From: Podocnemis expansa
Lineage: Eukaryota > Chordata > Testudines > Podocnemididae
Length of the DNA stretch: 64,000 nt
Assembly (NCBI GenBank): GCA_007922195.1
Contig: ML681998.1
Location: forward strand, 19,127,906 to 19,191,905
Reading direction: 5' to 3'
Part shown: positions 55,304 to 64,000 of the stretch, piece after piece
Position numbering within the stretch: position 1 is the stretch's first letter
How the letters are laid out: every line of letters starts with the position of its first letter
Notes under the pieces: model-generated
Seen by the model: the letters and a program-made list of their open reading frames with translations, nothing else
What the model was told of the DNA's origin: nothing
Databases searched by the model: none
Program-made: the position numbers and the translations under genes

Positions 55304-57465
55304 CAGTGGTTCCCAACTAATGTGCTGCGGCGCACTGGTGTGCCGTGGCAACACCCAAAGTGTGCCATGAGAATCTGGGAGAGCTGGAGTTAGAGCTCCC
55401 TCCTTGCTCAGCCCAGCTACATGGGCTGTGCAGGGCTGGCAAAAAGCAGTGGCAGCTTTAGGGGTAGGTGAAGTAGGCAGCCACCCAGGGCCCTAAGCAA
55501 TAAGGGGTCCAGTCCTCAATCTGGTGGGCAGAAATGAAAATATAGAAAAATATAGAAATTGTTCCCATTTAGCAGAGCTAGTAGGGCTGGAAGCCTAACC
55601 ACTTTTCACTCTTGGCTTATCAAGGCAAACTATCGTTAGGATCTGTGCTTTGTCTGAATTGCAGATTTCACTATTATGTGCCCATTACCTTCACATTGAC
55701 ATGCTAAAAAAGCAGGAGCAAGCAACAGACAGCACAGTAGTAGGAACTTTTCTCTTGGGCTCAGCTTTTAATTCCTCAGTGTGGCCATTTATTCTGCCAT
55801 TTTTAAATTTTGTGAAATATTGCCTTTTCCTTTTCTTTTTTACCTGTTCTTTTGCCTTTTCCTTTGACTTTGTGACAATTTTTAGTTTGGCTTTGGTTAG
55901 ACCAGTTTACCAGGTAGGTCCATCTAGGCTGCTACATATAAATACAGTGCTGCCCTCTTAGACAATCATTACAGCTGTGTGTGATGTCTGTGCTGTATCT
56001 TTTTTTTTGTAAGTAATTTTTTAGTTTTTTCTGTACTGGGAGCAAGTATCTTATAAACTTGAGTACTTCAGAGAATTTCATTCAAATTTGGTGTTTTTCA
56101 TTTATAGCTACACACTTTTTTTACCTTTTTTTTACTTATTTTTATTTATTATAATTATTTGTCTAGTGCACATAAACCCAAGCCTATATGAAACATTTGT
56201 AAGATTTGACTGCCAAAATTTTAAAAGTGGTATTTGTTATTTTTGAGCCATCATTAATAGTACCACTTTTTATTTATTAATTAATGATCATACTTTTAAA
56301 ATTTTTTAAATGTTCATTTTAACTTTGTAGTTCAGCATTAGCTCATTTATGTTAAGTGAAAGATGATCAACTTACAAGCTTCATGATGGGAAGATTATTA
56401 AAATATACCCTAGAATAATTTACGAGTTCCAAAGGGATAGTCATGTTAGTTCAGTTCAGCAAAACAAAAAAGGAGTCCTGGGGGGTTATGTGGGGTGGTT
56501 AGGGCTGCAGGGGGGACTGGGGCCACAGGGAAGGTAGCAGTGGGGGCCGATAGTGAGCCCTTTAGGGGGCCCCACAAAGTAGTTTGTGGCAGGGAAGCAG
56601 CTCCCAGCCTTTCAGCCAGCCTGCAAACAGCCAAGGTAAGGTCTTTGAGGGGGGCTATTGGGGGCTGTGGCGGCCAGGGGGTATGTGTATAGCAGAGGTG
56701 GGTGGGAGTAGATGTGTAGCAGAGGGTGTGTAGCTGAGGCTGTGGGGTGGCTATTTGGTTGGGGGTGTCTGTAGCTGGGGGGGCAAGATGGGGGCTGGAG
56801 GGATAGTTCTGGCCCCTGCAGTTATGGAAGGGTCCATCACAGGCAGCAGGGGGCTGGAGAAGGGGGAATGGGACCCACTGGGGTGGGAGGGAGCAACAGT
56901 GGGGTGAGGATTTGCCCTGTGTGGCAGGCAGCCACTGTGGAGAAGGGGGAAGTGGGTGCTGTGCCGTGCTTCCCTGCCTTACCTTCCCACTCCCCAGGTT
57001 CCCCCTGCCCCCCCACAAAGCCACTCCTGTTCTCCCTTCCCCTTTCCTCTCTTGCCACCCTTGTGCTATTCCCCACATGGCTGCCCTTGTCCTCTTTGGC
57101 CACCCCTGCCCAGGAATGGTGCTACCATTTCTGGCATCCCCCTGCAAGCACAGCAGGTGCCACTGCCCCCCTGCAATCCTTACCAAGCTTACTGGGTTGT
57201 CCCAGCCCTGCCCCTGCTCTGCTCTCCTCCCCACACTCACTCCTGCCACTGCAAATAACTCCTGACCTCCCCTCTCTTGTCATCCCTGCTCTGCTACCCC
57301 TACTACCCCACATAGCAGCATTTCCAAACCACTGTGCCATGGTTTATAAATATTCATGTTATTTTGAGCTAATTTGAATATTCATGAGTTTTTAATAGTG
57401 GTGTGCCTCAAAAAATTTGAAGGTATCAAGGTGTGCCACAGCAGAGAAAAGGTTGGGAACCACTG
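55304..57465. mobile_element. Long hAT element (2162 bp) with inserts
   Basis: Ends CAGTGGTTCCCAACTA and AAGGTTGGGAACCACTG. TSD GCATAGCC / GTATAGCC (55296-55303, 57466-57473). The right 800 bp aligns with 28450-29172. Relative to that copy it carries about 1 kb extra near the left (from 55447, starting CAGTGGCAGCTTTAGG) and an extra segment near 57115-57220. A PLE fragment lies inside at 56424-56479. Open frames in the C-rich right part are not genes. Confidence 0.85.
56424..56479 (-). mobile_element. PLE 3'-end fragment inside the hAT
   Basis: GTTCCAAAGGGATAGTCATG and AACAAAAAAGGAGTCCTGG are the reverse complement of the PLE terminus. Confidence 0.7.
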
Positions 57466-57473
57466 GTATAGCC

Positions 57474-57685
57474 AGCTCCCTTTACTGCATTCCAGTCACT
57501 AGTCCCCAGTACAGCCACTAGGTCTGCTAAAGAAATAGGTTCTTCTGAGGGTCAGCCACATTACACAGAACAATATAGGCTTGAATCTTATCCAAAAAAC
57601 CATGCTGCCAGCCAATCCTTTAGTAACTACAACTAAAGGTTTAATATTAAAAGAAAAGAAACAAAATGAGAGGTGTTATAGAGTC
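57474..57685. other. Unassigned DNA
   Basis: Short backbone between a hAT and a MITE, without recognisable features. Confidence 0.4.
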
Positions 57686-57688
57686 AAA

Positions 57689-58557
57689 GGCTGTGTTCAC
57701 ATGGCACTTTTGTTTCGAAACAACCTCGTTGTTTCGAAACAAAAAAAAACATGTTCACACGACGCACAGTTGTTTCAAAACAAGTTAAACCCCATTTGGG
57801 GACGAAACAACCTTGTTTCGAAACGCTTGTTTCGAAACAACGCATGTGAACATGTTGTTTCGGAACNNNNNNNNNNNNNNNNNNNNNNNNNNNNNNNNNN
57901 NNNNNNNNNNNNNNNNNNNNNNNNNNNNNNNNNNNNNNNNNNNNNNNNNNNNNNNNNNNNNNNNNNNNNNNNNNNNNNNNNNNNNNNNNNNNNNNNNNNN
58001 NNNNNNNNNNNNNNNNNNNNNNNNNNNNNNNNNNNNNNNNNNNNNNNNNNNNNNNNNNNNNNNNNNNNNNNNNNNNNNNNNNNNNNNNNNNNNNNNNNNN
58101 NNNNNNNNNNNNNNNNNNNNNNNNNNNNNNNNNNNNNNNNNNNNNNNNNNNNNNNNNNNNNNNNNNNNNNNNNNNNNNNNNNNNNNNNNNNNNNNNNNNN
58201 NNNNNNNNNNNNNNNNNNNNNNNNNNNNNNNNNNNNNNNNNNNNNNNNNNNNNNNNNNNNNNNNNNGGGGGCAGCTCTGGCGGGGGGGCTGAGCCACCCC
58301 GCAGCGGCTCACCCCCTGCTGGTGCCTGCAGCCCCCTTTCTGGGGCTGCAGGGTGAGCCAGCAGCGGCTCACCCCCAGGGGTAACGAAATAGCATGTTCA
58401 CACAGTGAACTTGCTATTTCGTTTCCCGCTTTTTTTCTTATTTCGAATTAACATTTTGTTAAGTCGAAATAAGATATTTCGAAATAAGGTGTTGTTTCGA
58501 AACAAGTTGTTTCGACACAACTTGTTTCGAAATAACCCTGTGCGTGTGAACACAGCC
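57689..58557. mobile_element. TTTCGAAATAA-family MITE containing an assembly gap
   Basis: Ends GGCTGTGTTCACATG and GTGTGAACACAGCC, with AAA on both sides (57686-57688, 58558-58560). The arms are GTTGTTTCGAAACAAC and ATTTCGAAATAAG palindromes. The centre has 400 Ns and then a GC-rich block with GCAGCGGCTCACCCC twice (58301 and 58361). The reading frame that seems to span the gap is not real. Confidence 0.8.
57867..58266. other. Assembly gap (400 N)
   Basis: An unbroken run of N. The round length suggests an estimated gap size. Confidence 0.99.
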
Positions 58558-58560
58558 AAA

Positions 58561-60507
58561 GTGAATCACATACATTCAAATGATTTAGAGGCCAAAAAAG
58601 ATAAATCCTTGTTTCACAGCTTCAGTTGTTAGAAATCCAATTTTAAGGAATAGAGACCAAATAATCCAAGTGTAGAGTTGTTCTAATTCTCCCCATGAGA
58701 ATTAGCAAGGCAGTTTCCAAGCCAGTGCTGGCTGGGACCTCAATCCTGTAGCCCAAGCTTTCCCTGAGAAGCTTGGAGAAATGTGAGATAAAGGAATTCT
58801 GCTCCCAACTTCCTTTTATAGTTGTAGCAAGCAAGGTGGGCATGTGCAGGTCAATTCTTCATGTGGGCTTTGATGACAGTTCCCAGGTACTTTCTGAAGT
58901 GGAGCATAGCAATGCATATTGTCCTTTGAAGGAAAACCTTCACCTCCTGGGCACCCAGGTAACTAACTGCATTAGTGCCATTAAGAGACAGTTTACATTG
59001 GTACATCAAAGGTCCCTTTAGATGTTAATGTTCCTTCTTGACCCCGAAATAGAACAATGGTAACAGATAGGGAAGCATTTCATTCACCTTGCTAACCTCT
59101 AACAGGATACATGTAAATATCATCAAGAAACCTTTAAGGATGTGTAACCTGCTAGGGTGGGTTCAAATGCATCTACTTGCCCCTCTCCAGTGCCTCACAG
59201 TGAAAACCCCCTGCAGAAAGCAGCTGGAGAGCCAGGATCCAGTCTATTCAGGACTCACAGTGAAGACTGCTCAGAGTTCCCATCCCACAATAAACTGCCA
59301 CTCAGCAGAAACATAACAATGAACTTTATTAACTAACTAAACACACCTTATTCTAAGAAAACATGATGAATTTAAACAAAACAGTAAGACACCCAAGAGT
59401 CCCAAAGTTCAGGTGGAATCACCCTTATCTCAATTGCTGTCTTTTAAGTCCTTGAGGCTTAAATGCAGAACATAAGCAATCCTCATCCTCTCTAGCTGCA
59501 GGAATCTTCAGACAGATGCCATGCAGTCCTTTCTTCCTTCTGTGTAGCCAGCACCATGCAATCAGGTCACTGGCCATCCAACTCTCAGTTCCCCTGCAGA
59601 CAACTCTCCTGCAAAGCAGTCCAAAGCAGGGAGAAAACATCTTGCAGTCCTCTCCTGCTCAGCTCCTTTCACTGAGTCTCTTAGCCGATGTACTGTGCAG
59701 CTCTCTGTTTGCTCCCCTCCAGGCTGCTCCTCTCAGGCTTCTCCCTAGGTATGCAACTCCAGCATAACAATAAAGCTTGTGGAGCATGCTCAATGTGCTC
59801 CCACACCCTCTTACCAGAAGGTTCTGGTTTCTGGGCTGCAAAATCTGCCCAGCAACATAACCCAGCCATAAGGGCTCCCTAAAAGAGATTGCACCTTTTT
59901 AGGTGCATGGGTTACAGATGCAAATACATATCAAAACCCTAGCCTACTCTCTACAATTGCATTTTCCTATAATATGTCTCCAAAGGTTAGATTTAGGTCA
60001 TGTATTTTACAAAGATGGCTTGGCCTTATCAGGCCTAGCATGACATGGGGAATCCTGCCCTGCAACCCTGCCTCTACAAGTCCCAGCCTTCAGCTACCGC
60101 TCCAGAAGGCTTGCTCCACTCTGCACTGTTTGCCAGGTTCCGGAGGCAGCAAGCGGCAGGGGTTGGTGCCAGACTGCTGCTAATGGCACTCCTTCTCCTG
60201 CCCCTTGCATTCCCACAGGCACCTGCATGATTCAGGAGTGCAATCATGGGCAAATCTTGGACCACATTACTGCACAAGCTGTGACCCTTTCAAACTCCTA
60301 CAGAGCACAGGTCCTCCACTCCAGCTCAAGGACAGATTTTAGCTGCAAAAACAGCAGCTCAGTAACACTATGTGGCAGCTCTTTCCTGGGGCCTGGGGCA
60401 TTGCTCCCCTGAAAAAAGGGATGGGGCTTGGGCCCCACCTCCCTGCTATGCAGCCCTGCCCCCTGCTGCATGGCCCTGCTGCAGGGGACGATTCAGCGCT
60501 GGGGCCC
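58561..60507. other. Unassigned DNA, possibly an old LTR-type or intronic sequence
   Basis: Moderately CT-rich on the plus strand (59500-59760). No terminal repeats, RT motif or splice-supported frame recognised. Nested ORFs of 60-90 codons exist on both strands. Confidence 0.3.
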
Positions 60508-60930
60508 AATCTGGCTCCTGCCATTGCTAGCCAGCAGCAGGCAGCTCAGAAGGGCCCAATGCAGCCCCAGCCACTGCCTGCTGGCCAGTGGCAAGCAGCC
60601 TGCGCTCAGATCCAGCTCCTGTTGTTTGCTGCTGGCTGGTAGGCAGCAGCTGGAGCTGGATGGGGCCCACCCAGGCTGCCTGCTGCTGGCTGCCAGTGGC
60701 AGAAGTTGTATCCAAACCCGGGTTGTTTGCTGCTGGCCAGCAGGCAGCGACTGGAGCCAGATCAGGCCCACCAGGGCCACCAGCCACTGGCCAGCAGCGG
60801 CAGGATACAGATCTTAGCCAGCCAGCGGCAGGCAGTCTGAGCTCAGATCCAGCTCCTGCCGCAACCAGACAGTGGTAGGTGGTCCCACCCCTAGCAGGCC
60901 TGATCTGGCCACAGCTGCTGCCAGGGCTGG
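60508..60930. repeat. GC-rich degenerate minisatellite, about 50-bp unit
   Basis: Variants of CTGCTGGCCAGCAGGCAGC with AGATCCAGCTCCTG recur at about 50-bp steps (for example near 60530, 60575, 60640, 60685, 60735, 60785 and 60825). Units alternate in partial inversions, so both strands show GCTGGCCAGC words. Open frames across it come from its GC-rich periodicity. Confidence 0.6.
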
Positions 60931-61667
60931 GCCAGAGATCAGGGGGGCTGCAGTCCCTCAGGCCCTACAGCAGCAACACCCCTGCCTGAGGTTCTGGATC
61001 TACCCTCCCGACAGAGATGGTGGCGAAAACAGCTTCCCCCTCCTAAGTGACATCAGGTAGCAGGGGAGGTGAAGTTGCACAGATCCCAGGCTGCTTCTAA
61101 TCTGCATGCTGACCTTTAACGTGCAATACAGGCACAGTAAAGTACTTCTGTTTGCTTTTTCCCCCTGCACTTTTGCCTGATTGCTTACTTCCAGTTTCAC
61201 AGTATTCAGTTGACTGGTGAGTGTGTAATTCTGGTGTTCATATCTTTGAGGTTCTATTGCACCCCTATTTTAAAGTGCTAGCGTAAGCCCTACTTGCTCA
61301 TGTCTGTTAATCCCACTGGGGAGGCTCACAGCTGCAGATGCCACCACACCATGTAGACATACTTTCAAGGACTAGAGACCAGGGCCACCCAACCCTAGTT
61401 ACTGTGGAGGCATATCTGAATGGAGTCAGCGGATTCCCTGAAAACAGCAGCAAGATGCTGAGGGGTGGGAAAGGCTGCACTGCTCATGTCAGCAAAGTAA
61501 GATGTTGAGAGATATCAGGGAGTAAGAAAGTTTCTTGCTTGGAAGCCCTGAGACCAGCTTAGGGCTGGTGGGAAGATTTTTGTATTTATTACAAAATTTC
61601 AGGTTCATACACCAGACCCTAAAAAGGGCTGCTGTAACTGAACTCATGAAAACCTATGTGAAGTTCA
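60931..61667. other. Unique-looking DNA
   Basis: No recognised feature. Confidence 0.4.
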
Positions 61668-61675
61668 TTTTAGAA

Positions 61676-62239
61676 CAGTGGTTTTCAAACTTAGGGGCAG
61701 GACCCAGTACTGGGTTGCAGACTCTCAGGCACAAGGTTGCGGCACCCCCTGCATCCACCACTAAAAGACCGGAACCAGGGGCATTGCTGGCACCTAGCAC
61801 ATGGGGCACATGCCCCAAGTCTCAGTGCCAGTGCCCCGAATGTCTGGACCGGCCCTGTCCCAGACTGGGGACCCTGGCCAGGGTGACCTCCCCAGCGCCT
61901 GCCTCTCCCAGCCCAGCCCTGGCCCTGGCCCTGGCCAGGCACTGAGGCTGGGAAACCCGCAGCGGCGCCTGCCTCTTCTGGCCCGAAACCAGCCGGGGAT
62001 CTGGGACCAGGCTGGAGGCTGCAGGAGCCTAATGAATTATTGGGTCTGGGCGCCAGAATGTGGCCAACAGGGCGTAGCCTGGGCCCAGGGGGCATGGCCT
62101 GGGCCCATGCCCTGGGTCTTTTCCGGGGCCAGCGACGTTCCTGACCAGAACGCATTGCTCAAAGATGTAATTGTTCGGTTCTGGGCACAAATGATTTTTT
62201 TTCAACTGGGTCCTGAGAAAAAAAGTTTGAAAACCACTG
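61676..62239. mobile_element. hAT element, CAGTGGTTTTCAAAC family (564 bp)
   Basis: Ends CAGTGGTTTTCAAACTT and AAGTTTGAAAACCACTG. Perfect TSD TTTTAGAA (61668-61675, 62240-62247). GC-rich interior (GCCCTGGCCCTGGCC). Confidence 0.9.
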
Positions 62240-63425
62240 TTTTAGAAGACTGATGAAGGACAAGCCAGAGGCAGGCCACCTGCAGAGTGACCTCAGGCCA
62301 CGAGGGGGCATACAAGCAATGTCTTGCCTGTTTACATTGTTCTATAGGTCCAAGAAAATGGATATCACATTCTTTTTCTGTTCTGATAATTGCTGAGCTG
62401 ACAGTGACTATGCATGATTTAATTTATTTTCCCCAAACAAAAACAAATCAAAATCATATACTTCCAAGTTGTATTTTTTCCTTTTCCTTTTCTGCTTGTA
62501 GTATAGAGAATTAATTCTGTTAGGACAGAGAGATTGGAAAGATACAAGATACCTATAGATCTGCCTTTGTATGTCAAGACTCTGGTTTGTTCTTTGTTCA
62601 GTTCCCTAAACTTCAGAGATTACTGCAGGGCTCTGTTGTTAGATCTGATATAAAGACAAATTCCATAACCATAGCGTCTACAAGCCTTGGTCATAAACCA
62701 GGACCATTGTGTCCAGGAGTTACACAGTCACAGAATAAAAAGGTGGTCTCTATCCATTAACTGTCTGTGGACATTATCAGAGCTGCAACACTCTGTTTCA
62801 GGGCCTGGGGCACATTCTGATCAGAATGAGCCCCTTGTAATTAGCGGTGCTTGGGGCTGGTGGCACAAAACGTGCCCTTTAATGGAGCAGCTCAATGGAG
62901 CTGCTCTGGCACGCCCGGGGGAAAGCCCCATTTGCCCTGTGCTAGTTATGGCTCTGGACATTATTCTCAATATTCTGCACCTTTCCTGTAAATAATGTAG
63001 TGATCTGCCTTGCCTGGCTCTCTGTTGCACCTTAGATTCTGTTCCCCTGTTTTTAAAGGCTCCCTGCACTGTTACATGTATCATCACCCATAATGTTCAC
63101 AGATGGATCGTGGTTCAGCCCCGGGCACCCTAGGAGCCCTAAATCCCTCCTGAACAACTGGCAGATTGAGCAACAATCTCTTTGTGACTTGCCTAGTCCC
63201 ACCTCCTTCTTTAATTTCCTGCCCAGACCTATATACTCACCTGGCCAGGTCACCAGCTGTTCCAATTAACCTCATTAAACCTGGCTCTGACTCAGCCTCA
63301 GGGCTGCACCTTCTCCAGCTCCTTGGGCCAGGGTGAACAGAGACACCTGAGGGCTTTATCTCCTCCACTCTAACATAATACTGATTTAGTCTGGTATACT
63401 ATCATGTGTGAACAATACCCCTCTG
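62240..63425. other. Unique-looking DNA
   Basis: No recognised feature. Frames of 70-102 codons lack domains. Confidence 0.4.
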
Positions 63426-63572
63426 CAGTGCCAGAACTAGGTATCTTGGCGCCCAGTGCACACCCAGAGCGGAATGCACCCTTAGAATGAGTGGCGCCCA
63501 GAGCAAGCAGTGCAAAATGCGCTTTTTGATCAAGCAGCACAAAGGAGTCGCCCCGCCTTAGCTACAGCCCTG
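63426..63572. mobile_element. hAT MITE (147 bp)
   Basis: TSD CCCCTCTG / CCCCTCCG (63418-63425, 63573-63580). Ends CAGTGCCAGAACTAGG and CCTTAGCTACAGCCCTG. Interior TTGGCGCCCAGTGCA belongs to a common GGCGCCC-type turtle repeat. Confidence 0.75.
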
Positions 63573-63589
63573 CCCCTCCGTCTTATACG

Positions 63590-63772
63590 TTGACCAAACT
63601 GGACTGTCTTTGCCCAAAAGAATAAATGGACACAAATCAGACATCAAGAATGGTAACATTCAAAAACTAATAAGAGGACACTTCAGCCTCCCTAGAAACG
63701 TTTTAACAAACATGAAATTTACGTGCTTCAGCCAAAAAACTTCAAAACCAGACTTCTTCTTCAAGGGCTGTT
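63590..63772 (+). pseudogene. PLE fragment with part of the GIY-YIG endonuclease
   Basis: The frame reads PKRINGHKSDIKNGN then FSLPRN. RINGHKSDIKNGN is a conserved block of the GIY-YIG endonuclease C-terminal to RT in Penelope-like elements. A frame following it, FSQKTSKPDFFFKGC, matches the next part in a diverged form before homology stops near 63772. Both ends are truncated. It would lie upstream of the portion preserved at 6540-7114. Confidence 0.75.
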
Positions 63773-64000
63773 CGGATGCATTCAGTAATAGGTGTCTCCA
63801 TGCCGGAGCACCGGATTGGCTGGAAAACTTTTGTCCCAGCCTGTCAGGAGAGGGTAGGCAGCCTCCACCCCTTGCGCCATCCGCGGCTATATATACGGCC
63901 GCCTCCCAACCCCTCCTCAGTTTCATTTCTTCCGCCTTGCGCGTCGGATCTGGAACATCCGCTCCTTCGAAACACAAGCAGCCTGTCCTTTATTGAGCTT
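63773..64000 (+). promoter_or_regulatory. Candidate CpG-rich core promoter at the window edge
   Basis: An inverted CCAAT box (ATTGG at 63815-63819, within CCGGATTGGCTGG) lies about 70 bp upstream of a TATA box (CTATATATAC at 63887-63896) in GC- and CpG-rich surroundings. About 30 bp downstream is an initiator-like TTTCATTTC (63921-63929), which sets a likely start near 63924. CpG content from 63870 to 63960 is much higher than in the rest of the window. The transcript would run rightward out of the window. It could be a host gene promoter or the U3/R of an LTR; the window ends too soon to tell. Confidence 0.55.

Noticed and set aside
56446..57377. A 267-codon minus-strand frame and shadows on the plus strand
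   Set aside because: Same hAT family as 28057-29172. The frame crosses element subparts and a PLE fragment, so it is not a transposase or host gene.
57581..58384. A 267-codon open frame across the N gap
   Set aside because: Its length comes from unknown bases. The real parts are palindromic MITE arms.
60428..60878. Frames of 90-129 codons on both strands
   Set aside because: They come from the roughly 50-bp GC-rich minisatellite; the peptides repeat in step with the DNA unit.
61535..62253. Frames of 136-154 codons on both strands
   Set aside because: They coincide with a GC-rich hAT bounded by TTTTAGAA. No conserved protein motif.

Overview
This is vertebrate nuclear DNA and almost entirely non-coding. 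It is AT-rich, with long stop-rich stretches, spliced-gene signals and dense old interspersed repeats. The repeat mix is what I associate with turtles: several ages of CR1 LINE, a CR1-tailed tRNA-type SINE, Penelope-like element (PLE) 3' ends, a Ty3/Gypsy copy, many hAT elements with 8-bp target-site duplications (TSDs), and PIF/Harbinger-like MITEs built of TTTCGAAATAA-type or AGTTTGAACTAA-type palindromes. A soft-shelled turtle is my guess; a crocodilian is less likely. The species call is inference. A 400-base N run (57867-58266) marks an assembly gap.

Layout. 1-6.2 kb: unique-looking DNA, one hAT MITE, CR1 pieces on both strands. 6.2-12.8 kb: PLE coding and 3' sequence with a PLE inserted in it, one Harbinger-like MITE, a long minus-strand CR1, and a second PLE split by a MITE. 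13-15.5 kb: two minus-strand CR1 copies, one split by a hAT and one by a MITE that holds another MITE. 16.9-21.7 kb: a MITE, two minus-strand CR1 copies, a CR1 tail. 22.7-30.1 kb: two exon-like segments on the plus strand that read as the last coding exons of a host gene I could not identify; the intron between them holds a SINE, a fragment of a retrotransposon with a restriction-like endonuclease (R2/R4 type), hAT and MITE copies, and a CR1 split by a 1.1-kb hAT. 30-47 kb: mostly unique DNA with a PLE inverted dimer, a 127-bp near-identical direct repeat with splice-like ends, and several MITEs. 48.2-52.1 kb: a decayed 5'-truncated Ty3/Gypsy element (RT, RNase H, integrase, likely 3' LTR) broken by four later DNA transposons. 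52-64 kb: another PLE inverted dimer, a 2.2-kb hAT, the gap-containing MITE, a GC-rich minisatellite, a GIY-YIG-containing PLE fragment, and at the right edge a CpG-rich segment with an inverted CCAAT box and a clean TATA box.

There is no operon, CRISPR array, rRNA or intact tRNA gene. I saw no clear new biological system. The best leads are the unidentified exon pair, the edge promoter, the PLE inverted dimers with a hammerhead-like core, the R2/R4-type endonuclease fragment, and the well-dated nesting of transposons.
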